Shown: positions 26,497 through 35,700 of the stretch, piece by piece | Layout: each line of letters begins with the position of its first letter | How positions within the stretch are numbered: position 1 is the first letter of the stretch | Origin: Pseudomonas putida | GTDB lineage: Bacteria; Pseudomonadota; Gammaproteobacteria; Pseudomonadales; Pseudomonadaceae | DNA length: 64,000 nucleotides | Assembly (NCBI RefSeq): GCF_002741075.1 | Contig: NZ_CP016634.1 | Span: 1,318,501-1,382,500, forward strand | Direction: 5' to 3' | Notes under the pieces: model-generated | What the model was told of the DNA's origin: nothing | Databases searched by the model: none | Seen by the model: the letters and a program-made list of their open reading frames with translations, nothing else | Made by a program: the position numbers and the translations under genes

Positions 26497-27741
26497 TTAG
26501 GCTTCAGCGTCCCAAGGACGATCGCCTTTTTCGTCTTTCACGCGGGTCGGCAGGCCCATCACGTCCAGCGCCTTGAGGAACGGCTCAGCCGGTAGTTCCT
26601 CGACGTTGACCATGCGCTTGGCATCCCACTCGCCACGGGCGACCAGCAGGGCCGCGGCCACTGGCGGCACACCCGCGGTGTAGGAAATGCCCTGGCTGTC
26701 GGTCTCGGCAAAGGCCTCTTCGTGGTCGGCCACGTTGTAGATGAACACTTCGCGTGGCTGGCCGTCCTTGGTGCCCTTGACCAGGTCACCGATGCAGGTC
26801 TTGCCGGTGTAGCCTGGGGCCAGCGAGGATGGATCAGGCAGCACGGCCTTGACCACTTTGAGGGGGACCACTTCCAGTCCTTCGGCGGTCTTGACCGGCT
26901 GCTCGGAGAGCAGACCCAGGTTCTTCAGGACGGTGAACACATTGATGTAGTGCTCGCCGAAGCTCATCCAGAAGCGGATGTTCGGCACGTCGAGGTTCTT
27001 CGACAGCGAGTGGACTTCATCATGGCCGGTCAGGTAGAGGTTCTGCGAGCCCACGACCGGCAGGTCGTCGGTGCGCTTGACCTCGAACATGGTGTTGCTG
27101 GTCCATTGGCTGTTCTGCCAGCTCCAGACTTGACCTGTGAATTCGCGGAAGTTGATTTCCGGGTCGAAGTTGGTGGCGAAGTACTTGCCATGGGAGCCGG
27201 CATTGACATCGAGGATATCGATCGAGTCAATGCGGTCGAAATACTGTTGCTGCGCAAGTTTGGCGTAGCTGTTCACCACACCCGGGTCGAAGCCGACGCC
27301 GAGAATGGCGGTGATGTTCTTTGCCTGGCACTCTTCGAGGTGTTTCCACTCGTAGTTGCCGTACCAAGGCGGCGTTTCGCAGATCTTGCCCGGCTCTTCG
27401 TGGATCGCGGTGTCCAGGTAGGCAGCGCCGGTATCGATGCAGGCACGCAGCACCGACATGTTGAGGAAGGCGGAACCCACGTTGATCACGATTTGGGATT
27501 CGGTTTCGCGGATCAGCGCCTTGGTCGCCTCGACATCGAGGGCATTGAGCGAGAAGGCCTGGATGTCGGCGGGTACCTTGAGGCTACCCTTGGCCTTGAC
27601 GCTGTCGATGATGGCCTGGCATTTGGAGATGTTCCGTGACGCAATCGCAATACGACCGAGCTCGTCGTTATGCTGTGCGCACTTGTGGGCCACCACCTTG
27701 GCGACACCTCCTGCACCAATGATAAGAACGTTCTTCTTCAA
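26497..27741 (-). CDS. Carboxynorspermidine/carboxyspermidine synthase (saccharopine-dehydrogenase-like)
   Basis: NADPH-dependent enzyme of 414 residues that condenses aspartate semialdehyde with a diamine to form a carboxylated triamine, the alternative route to spermidine or norspermidine. The Rossmann motif NVLIIGAGGVAKVVAHKCA is at the very N-terminus, followed by family blocks such as NVGSAFLNM and GVGFDPGVVNSY. It follows nspC by 33 bases, so the two steps are in one operon. The start codon appears to be TTG (27739-27741), with AAGGAG and AAAGG just upstream and no ATG available in frame; this is unusual and may limit translation. Confidence 0.93.
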   Translation of the reverse strand: MKKNVLIIGAGGVAKVVAHKCAQHNDELGRIAIASRNISKCQAIIDSVKAKGSLKVPADIQAFSLNALDVEATKALIRETESQIVINVGSAFLNMSVLRACIDTGAAYLDTAIHEEPGKICETPPWYGNYEWKHLEECQAKNITAILGVGFDPGVVNSYAKLAQQQYFDRIDSIDILDVNAGSHGKYFATNFDPEINFREFTGQVWSWQNSQWTSNTMFEVKRTDDLPVVGSQNLYLTGHDEVHSLSKNLDVPNIRFWMSFGEHYINVFTVLKNLGLLSEQPVKTAEGLEVVPLKVVKAVLPDPSSLAPGYTGKTCIGDLVKGTKDGQPREVFIYNVADHEEAFAETDSQGISYTAGVPPVAAALLVARGEWDAKRMVNVEELPAEPFLKALDVMGLPTRVKDEKGDRPWDAEA

Positions 27742-27774
27742 TTTACCTTTTGCTCCTTACTGAAAGGGCCTGCC

Positions 27775-28872
27775 TCAGGACAGGCTGGAAACGTAGTCTT
27801 CGAAACCGAACTCGCGAACCACCTCGACGCTGCCGTCGAGCTGCTTGACCACGATGGCTGGCATTTTCAGACCGTTGAACCAGTTTTTCTTGACCATGGT
27901 GTAACCCGCGGCGTCGACGAACGACAGGCGGTCACCGATCGCCAGCGGCTTGTCGAACTGATACTCGCCGAAGATATCGCCGGCCAGGCACGACTTGCCG
28001 CAGACCATGTAGGTGTGCTGGCCGTCGTTGGGGGCCATCTTGGCGTTCAGGCGGTAGATCAAGAGATCGAGCATGTGCGCTTCGATGGAACTGTCGACCA
28101 CGGCGAGGTGTTTGCCGTTGTACAGGGTGTCGAGGACCGTGACTTCCAGCGAGGCGCTCTGGGTGATGGCCGCTTCGCCCGGTTCCAGGTAGACCTGCAC
28201 GCCGTATTTCTCGGAGAAGGCCTTCAGGCGCGCGCAGAACGCGTCCAGGGCATAGTCTTCGCCGGTGAAATGGATACCGCCGCCGAGGCTGACCCATTCG
28301 ACCTTGTGTAGCAGGTGGCCGAAGCGCTCCTCGATGTGCGAGAGCATCTTGTCGAACAGACCGAAGTCGCCGTTCTCGCAGTTGTTGTGGAACATGAAGC
28401 CGGAGATCTGTTCGATCACCTGCTCGATCTTCTCAGGGTCCCACTCGCCCAGGCGGCTGAACGGGCGTGCCGGGTCGGCCAGCAGGTAGTCGGAGCTGCT
28501 CACCTGCGGGTTGACGCGCAGGCCGCGCACCTTGCCCTGGGACTGCTCGGCGAAGCGTTGCAGCTGGCCGATGGAGTTGAAGATGATCTTGTCGCAGTTC
28601 TCGAGCATCTCCTCGATCTCGTCGTCGGCCCAGGCCACGCTGTAGGCGTGGGTTTCGCCGGCGAACTTCTGGCGACCGAGCTTGAGCTCGAAGAGCGACG
28701 AAGAAGTGGTGCCATCCATGTACTGCTGCATCAGGTCGAATACCGACCAGGTGGCGAAGCACTTGAGTGCCAACAGGGCCTTGGCCCCGGAGTGCTTGCG
28801 CACGTAGGCAATCTTTTCCATGTTGCCCAGCAGTTTCTGTTTGTCGATGAGGTAGTACGGCGTCTTGATCAT
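27775..28872 (-). CDS. nspC: Carboxynorspermidine/carboxyspermidine decarboxylase
   Basis: PLP-dependent fold-III decarboxylase of 365 residues, the second step of the aspartate-semialdehyde route to norspermidine or spermidine. The PLP lysine is in LLALKCFATW (Lys37). VEWVSLGGGIHFTG and LEPGEAAI match the phosphate- and substrate-binding loops, and CLAGDIFGEY (preceded by CGKS) carries the cross-subunit Cys/Asp region. It is the first gene of the two-gene polyamine operon, transcribed away from the tcA gene across a 471-bp gap. Confidence 0.93.
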   Translation of the reverse strand: MIKTPYYLIDKQKLLGNMEKIAYVRKHSGAKALLALKCFATWSVFDLMQQYMDGTTSSSLFELKLGRQKFAGETHAYSVAWADDEIEEMLENCDKIIFNSIGQLQRFAEQSQGKVRGLRVNPQVSSSDYLLADPARPFSRLGEWDPEKIEQVIEQISGFMFHNNCENGDFGLFDKMLSHIEERFGHLLHKVEWVSLGGGIHFTGEDYALDAFCARLKAFSEKYGVQVYLEPGEAAITQSASLEVTVLDTLYNGKHLAVVDSSIEAHMLDLLIYRLNAKMAPNDGQHTYMVCGKSCLAGDIFGEYQFDKPLAIGDRLSFVDAAGYTMVKKNWFNGLKMPAIVVKQLDGSVEVVREFGFEDYVSSLS

Positions 28873-29343
28873 TTAAGGCCCCCGGCCAGGCCGGCCAAAA
28901 AAAGGACACGCATTGTGCCTTCACTTGCCACTAATCGAAAGGGTGGAAGGCGCATTTCGTCCGAGTTATGCGCGCATTCGCTGTCAACCTGCCATCAGGG
29001 CCGTTCCGGCAGCGTTTCCCCGGGCGGACTCGCGTAGTTGAACACAGGATTGTGACGGTCTGTTCGCACCCTCGGACAGGTGTTGCATACAACGTTCAGA
29101 TCGCCCGCCGCAGCCACCGTTTCAGGCATGGGTAAACCCGTAAGACTGTCAGTTCAGCGCCTCAGACCCAGTCGTTAGGATCGAAATCAGGAAAGGATTA
29201 CAACGCCACCCGCGTCGGGCGCGAGTACTCCTGAAATACGACAAACCAGCGATTTGAAGACTGAACCGCAGGGGCACTGCGTTGCCCTTTTATTACCTCG
29301 TCAGGCGTAAAGGCCTGCCCTGTGAAACGGGTTGTGAAATCTG
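28873..29343. other. Long divergent intergenic region between nspC and the TcA gene
   Basis: This 471-bp stretch has no credible gene. It must contain the nspC promoter (left side) and the tcA promoter. Visible features are closely spaced GGA motifs at about 29177-29198 (TTAGGATCG, then CAGGAAAGGATT) and a T-tailed hairpin at 29272-29291, just 52 bases before the tcA ATG. No promoter hexamers could be assigned with confidence. Confidence 0.55.
29272..29291 (+). terminator. Terminator-like hairpin in the tcA leader
   Basis: GGGCA-CTGCGT-TGCCC followed by TTTT. It lies upstream of, and in the same direction as, the TcA gene, so it could end a short leader RNA or act as an attenuator. Confidence 0.45.
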
Positions 29344-29775
29344 ATGCAAAACCAATTTGAAACTCATATGGCTGTACTCAACAAAGCAGGGGTCTCATCG
29401 CTCGCCTGCATGGGGCATCTTTCGTGCGATGAGTTGCGCGCGTGTCTGGACGATGACGTATCGGCCGAACAGATAGAGGCCATCCATGCGGCGGCGTGCG
29501 ATGCACACGATGAGTCGCTGATTCTCGAGAAGAAAATCCTCACACGCGCTTCGCCGCTTGTGCCGAACGCCTTGAAAGCGGGCTCGCCCCGTCGGACGTT
29601 TCGCAACAGGACTACGAGGCCTGGTTCGGTACCCGGGCCACACAATATGCGGCACCCGGAGACGTCGCCTCGATGTTTTCACCGGCCGCCTACCTGGTGG
29701 CGCTGTACCGCGAGGCGACGGTGCTTTACCCCGAGGGTAACCCCTGGCATATCGACAGCCGCCGCCCTGACCTGA
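29344..29775 (+). pseudogene. N-terminal piece of the TcA toxin subunit, out of frame with the rest
   Basis: This 143-codon ORF begins with ATG and codes for the start of a TcdA-like protein up to about codon 78 (LILEKKILTRASPLVPNALK, the usual segment before the first VRP1 block). After that it runs on as non-homologous sequence. The following family segment (SQQDYEAWFGTRATQY, then AAPGDVASMFSPAAYL) is encoded in the frame one base back, which becomes the 2320-codon ORF. The switch must lie roughly between 29545 and 29590. I infer a one-base indel or a sequencing error; no canonical slippery heptamer was seen there. Confidence 0.75.
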
Positions 29776-32700
29776 AACGGCTGGTGCTGAGCCAGGCGAA
29801 CCTGGATACACCGGTGGGCGCGCTGCGCCTGTCCAACGCCATTCTCACGCAGAGGGCCCGTGCGGTCCTTGCCCAGGCCAACGTTGATGATGCAGTCAGT
29901 GACGATGACGTACTGAAAGCGCTGGCGAGCCATGTGAACAGCATCGGCACGCCCTACCACCATCACCACCAGACCCTGCGTCAGGTCCAGATCCAGAAAG
30001 ACCCGGACTTCGAGCAGATGCTGGCCGCCCCCTGTGTCATCGAGCGCTGGCCGAGCGCTGCGATGGCAGCGATCTACTACGACATCCCGCCCGCGTTGCA
30101 GGCATTGCTGACTGACCCGGTGACCCTGGAAAACGCCAACGAAAGATTCACCTACTACTTCCCGGGACATACACCCCAGACCCTGCTGCAACCCATTCGG
30201 CTGCGCAACTGGTTCGCCCTCACGGACGCCGAGCTGCAAGCGTTCATCGGTAACGCGGACGATCCCGCGTTTGGCGGCGCAGTGGCTGTGACAGACCTCA
30301 GCGCCGAGGACGAGCCGGTGGATGATGCCACCCGGGCCAGTTACTTCGCGCTCAACCTGAACAAGCGGGTGCGCCTCTACAAGGCCACTGGCATGGAGCC
30401 GCAGGTACTCGAAGACATCATCCAGCGTGTCGACCCGCAGCAGATCACCCACCGGACGCTGACGGTACTGCTGCGCACCAGCCTGTTGATGAAGCGGTAC
30501 GGCATTTCCCATGAGCAAGCCCTGGCCCTGGACAAGGGGCCTGTATCTCAAATCGCGGCGCCTGGCCGGATGAGCCACTTCGACCGGTTGTTCAATGACC
30601 CGCCGCTGGTCGAAGGTGGGCTGACGGTCGGAAACACTGCATTCCAATTGCACCCCCAGCATGCGGCCGAACAGGCCCAGATCAAGGACACCCTCAAGCG
30701 TGCCTGTGGCACCGATGACGAAGGCTTGTACGAACTGGGCCTGATACTGGCGGCGTCGCAAGGCCAGGCGCTGACGCTCACGACAGAGGCTCGATACCTC
30801 TTCGGGCTCTACACCTTGAGCCTGTGGGCGCGACTGCATGGCCTCGCCCCGGCCGAGCTGCGACAGCTGCTGGACATGATGGGGTTGCCGAGTGCCCTGC
30901 ACACTGAAGACGCTACCGTCTGGCAGGCCTTGCTCGAGCGGCTGCATGCGACGGTCCGCTGGTTGCGGGCCCGAGGCTGGTCGGTGGCAGACCTTAAGCT
31001 GATGACCCGCGATGTGACGCACATTCCGGCCAGCACTGAAATCACCAACCTGTTGAATGACATGAAGGCCGTGATCGTCAATGCGCCGCTTCCCGAGGCA
31101 CCGACAGCGCAGGACTATGGCCGTGCAATCACACCCCTGCTGGCGTCGGCCTTCAGCCTCAGTGGCGAAACCGCCGCGCAGGCCTTGCTGAGGTGGTCGA
31201 CGCGTGCGCAACCCGGTGGGCTGACCTGGGAGCAGGCGTGGCGCATCCTCGAACAGGATGCCCCTGACGAAGCCGGGATGCGAGCAGTCGTGGCGTTTGC
31301 CTACGGTCTGGTGCAAATGGCGTTGATCGTGCACGGCACCGGGCTGAGCGCCGATGCCCTGGCGCTGATGGTCGAGCGTCCGCAAACGCTGACGAACGCG
31401 GCTGCGGAGGACGAGGAGGGCACCACCACCCTGGCCTGCAACCTGGACACGGTAATGGCGCTGGCCGACTTCAGCGACTGGCTCAAGGCACTGCCGGACC
31501 CGGCAGGTGAGGGTGGAGCAGTGCTGGGGGCGCTGGGCGACCCCCAAGGCATCAGCCCCATGCTTTTGGCCCGGGTAGCCGGGTTGCCGGAAGCGGCAGT
31601 GTTCCAGGCGGCGACCCTGGCCGTAGGCGATACTGCGCAAGTGCCTCACCTGACCAGTTGGCCGGCGATCGTAGTGGTGCGCCAGTGGGTCACCCTGGCT
31701 GCGGCGTTCGGGGTAATGCCCAATACCCTCGAATCGATGTTCAGGCTGGATGCGACTCAAGACATCCCGGCCACCTGGGCACAGTGGGGCGCTGTGGCGG
31801 ACGCCTTCAAAGCGGGCCTGACGTCGTCGCAGGCCAAAGAGGCGCAGGCGGCGGTCGAAGCGCCCTTGAGCCGAGCGCTGGCGGGCGTGTTCACCGTTGG
31901 CCAGAACCCAAATCTGGAAGTGCTCAACCAGCACCTGCTGCTTGACAGTCTCAACAGCGCGCAGGTGACGACCACGCGAATCGCCGAAGCCACGGCGGCC
32001 TTGCAGATGTTCATTCACCGCACCCTGTCCCGCCCCGAAGACAAGAACGCTTTGCGCCAGGGGGTGCTGGACCGGGAATTCTTCCGTCAGTGGACCCGTT
32101 GGAATGCGCGCTACGCGACCTGGTCCGCGGGCCAGATGCTGATGTACTACCCGGAGAACTACATAGACCCGACCACGCGTCTGGGCCAGACCAAGGCGAT
32201 GGACGAGATGCTCCAGGTGCTGGGGCAGGCGCAGATCAACACCGACACGGTAGGTGATGCGTTCCAGGGCTACCTCAGCGCCTTCGAGGAAGTGGCCAAC
32301 CTGGAGGTGGTCAGTGGCTATCACGACAGCCGCGATGCTGACCGAGGCAAGTCCTGGTTCATCGGCGTGAGCCGGGGCGAACCTCGCGAGTACTGGTGGC
32401 GCTCGGTGGATGAGGCCAAGCGTGGGCCTGACGGCCAACTGCCGGCCAATGCCTGGACGGGGTGGACCAAAATCGACCTGGCTGCGCAGGTGCAGGGACG
32501 GATGATCAGGCCTGTGGTCTACCGTGAGCGCTTGTACCTGATGTGGGTGGAGCGTCAGGAGCACGTCATCGCCCGCGATGCGCAGGGCAAGCCTACACAG
32601 TACGAGTGGCGTTGGTCGTACAAGCTGTCCTGGCTGCGCTATGACGGGAGCTGGAGCGCGCCGCTGGACTACCCGCTGCCCGCCGACGACATCCAGCGAC

Positions 32701-35700
32701 TGGAGGGCGAGGGGCAAGCCAAGGCCCCCCTCTCGCTGTTCCTGTCGGCCCAGCCAGGGCGCAATACGTTGCTGGTGGGTATCTATGATCACGACACGGT
32801 CAGGGGGCGGCAGATCACCGACTTTGCGGGCCTGGAAATCTTCGAAGACTTACGTAGCAGGCCGGCCTCGATCGCTTCAATGCTGAGCCACGTCAGCCAC
32901 TGGTTGGATACACCTGGCAGAACCGGCATGTGCGCGGTGTTCGACGGCGAGGCAATGCCGGTGGCGCGCGAGCAGATGCCGCCTGACCACGATTCTCCGG
33001 TGCCGGCCCTTTTCGCGAAATTCGACGCGGTGCTCAAGCATGTAACAGTCGTCGATGTGTCCGAGCAAGACGGTACGTACAGCTTGTCACTCGACACGCT
33101 GCTGACGGTGGAGGCCAACCGACCGGAGGTGGAAAACATCTGGGTGAGGGAACTCATCGCCCAGTACCGCCACCTAGGGTTTGAGGGCGAGCAGATACCT
33201 GCCTTGGCCCGCAGTGACAAGGGTGTGTTCCTGGTGCGCGAAGAGGATGGCCAGCGTTTTGGTTACCTGTGCGTCAGCGCTGCGCGGTTCGAAGATTTCT
33301 TCCCGCGGGAACACCGCTATATCCGCGAAGTGTACGATAGCTATTCTTCCTGGGCGCGGGGCACTTTCGATCATGTGACCACGCCGCAGGGGCGTGCCTA
33401 CATGGGGCGCTTCCCGGTCGGGAACGGGGACTTGATCGGCCGTTACATCAACTTCCGCCAAAACAATGAAATCGTAGTGCCCAAATTTCCACTCAAGGTC
33501 GCAGACCTACTGGAGCACCCGACGGGCTTCGGTGAGGATCGGATAACGCCTAAGCGCTATGTCGAAAGCATCGGTCGGGTGCCTGCCAGGGAAATCAAAC
33601 GCACCACGTTCAGTGTCGATGGCCAGGTCCAGTGGGACGATACGGCCAGCACCGATATCGATTTGAGCAGAGGCCCGCAACAGGTGGGGTTCACCAGCGT
33701 GATGCCGATCGGCCGCTTGAACGATTGGCGTGGCAAGCAAGAAGGGCTCCACCGTGTCACGTTCCAGTTCGGTACCGGCCATGTACGCCACTACAGCATC
33801 CAGGTCTACCGGGAGGCCGACACCCTGAAGACCGCCGTGATCCAGACACATGACAGCGGTGCGCAGTTCCTGGCACGCAAGGGGTGGGTGACACGTCTGA
33901 ACACGCTGTTCGCGCGCCAGCTCACCGAGCGTGCCATCTCGGGTATCGACACGATTCTGAGCTACGACACCCAGCAGATCCCCGAGCCTGGTATCGGTGT
34001 AGGCGTTCGCCTGACCCTGCCTGTCTACGACAAGGACTACCACGGTACGGACAAGTCGGTGCAGATCTGGCTGTGCACCGACCAGGCACAACGCACATTG
34101 CTGTGGTCGGGTGAACTCAGCGAAACGCAAACGGTGGTCGCGCAAGTCTCCTTCGCGCCTGATGCGGTACGTGGCAATGAGCGGGCCTACCATCTGGAGA
34201 CCCGCTACCAAGGCCGTCACCATACCGCCGAGAAAGGCCTCAGCGTGGTGATCCAGCATGCCACGCACGAGGTCGTCCGCAGTTCCGATGTCGGGGCGAC
34301 CAAGCTCGACAAGCGCAATATCGACAGCGTGCTCGTGCTGGGCCGCAACGCGACGTCGCTGATGGACTTCCAGGGCGCCAATGCCCTGTATTTCTGGGAG
34401 CTGTTCTATTACTCGCCGATGATGGTGATGCAGCGCTTCCTCCAGGAAGAGCGCTTCGACCTCGCCGAGCAATGGCTCAAGTATGTCTTCAACCCGGCAG
34501 GCTACACCGTGCGGGGGCAGTACACATCACGGATGTGGAATGTGCGCCCCCTGGAGGAAGACACCTCGTGGAACGATCAGCCGCTCAAGTCTCTGGACCC
34601 GGACGCGATCGCCCAGAACGACCCGATGCACTATCGGCTCAACGTGTTCATGCGCCTGCTGGATATCACGCTCGGGCAGGGGGACAGCGCGTATCGCAAG
34701 CTCGAGCGCGACAGCCTCGCCGAGGCGAAGGTCTGGTACCAGCGCGCCCAGGACCTGTTGGGCGACTCGCCCTGGACCGTGCCGGACAGCGCCTGGGGTG
34801 ACCCTCTGCTGGGGCAGGTGGCATCGGCAGAGACGTTGGATGCGCGAATGGATGCGCTGTCGCTGCTGGCCCAGGGTGTAAGGGGCGAACACAAGGTGCG
34901 CGCGGCGACCGACACAAGGTTCCTCCCGGAGGCCAACCGCGTGATGCTCGGTTACTGGGAAACACTGCGCATTCGCCTGCATAACCTGCGCCATGACCTG
35001 AGCCTCGATGGCCAGCCCTTGAGCCTGCCGTTCTATGCATCGCCTGCCGACCCGAAAGCATTGTTGGCGGCGGCCGTTGCCGCGCAGGGCGGTGGCGAGC
35101 GGTCGTTGCCGGAAATAAAGAACCTGCCGGCGCTGCGCTTTACTCCGTTGCTCGAAGGCGCGCGTGCGATGGCCGCCCAGCTCATCCAGTTCGGCGGGAC
35201 CTTGCAGAATATTCTGGAGCGTCAGGACGCCGAGGCCTTGGCCGAACTGCTCAACACCCAAGGCGTCGAGCTTGCAGCCAGCAGCGTGGCGCTGCAGAAA
35301 CAGTCGCTCAAGGAACTGGCGAGCGAACGGGTGACGCTGGAAAAGACACTCGAGGGCGTGATTATCCGGCGCGACTACTATCGCGGCCTTGCAGATGAAA
35401 ACATCAATGCCCGTGAACTGCATGCCCTGAACCTGTCCACGACATCCCAGTCCATCGCGGCGGGGGCGAAGGTGGCTTTCATGGCCGGCGCGGTTCTGGA
35501 TGCACTGCCCAACATCTTCGGCCTGGCCAACGGCGGGCATAAACCTGGGCGACTGTGCGAGGCGGTCGGCATCGGCTACACCCTCTACGCGGATGCCCTG
35601 CAGATCGCTTCCGACCGGGTGAGCAAGGAAGAAGAGTATCGCCGCCGCTACGTAGAATGGCGGGGCGAGGAGAAAGCCGCAGAGCGGGAGATGGGGATCA

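Noticed and set aside
29160..29291. RsmX/Y/Z-type small RNA in the tcA leader
   Set aside because: GGA motifs and a terminator-like hairpin are present, but there is no GacA upstream site and no repeated GGA-in-loop hairpins, so I list it only as a finding and not as an RNA gene.
29545..29590. Programmed -1 frameshift in the TcA gene
   Set aside because: No X-XXY-YYZ heptamer in the correct phase and no clear downstream pseudoknot were seen, so a simple indel or read error is more likely.
29679..32792. 1037-codon open frame on the minus strand opposite the TcA gene
   Set aside because: It is a third-position shadow of a high-GC gene: the plus strand shows clear TcA domains and the minus translation has no recognisable motif and an odd His/Gln/Arg-rich composition.
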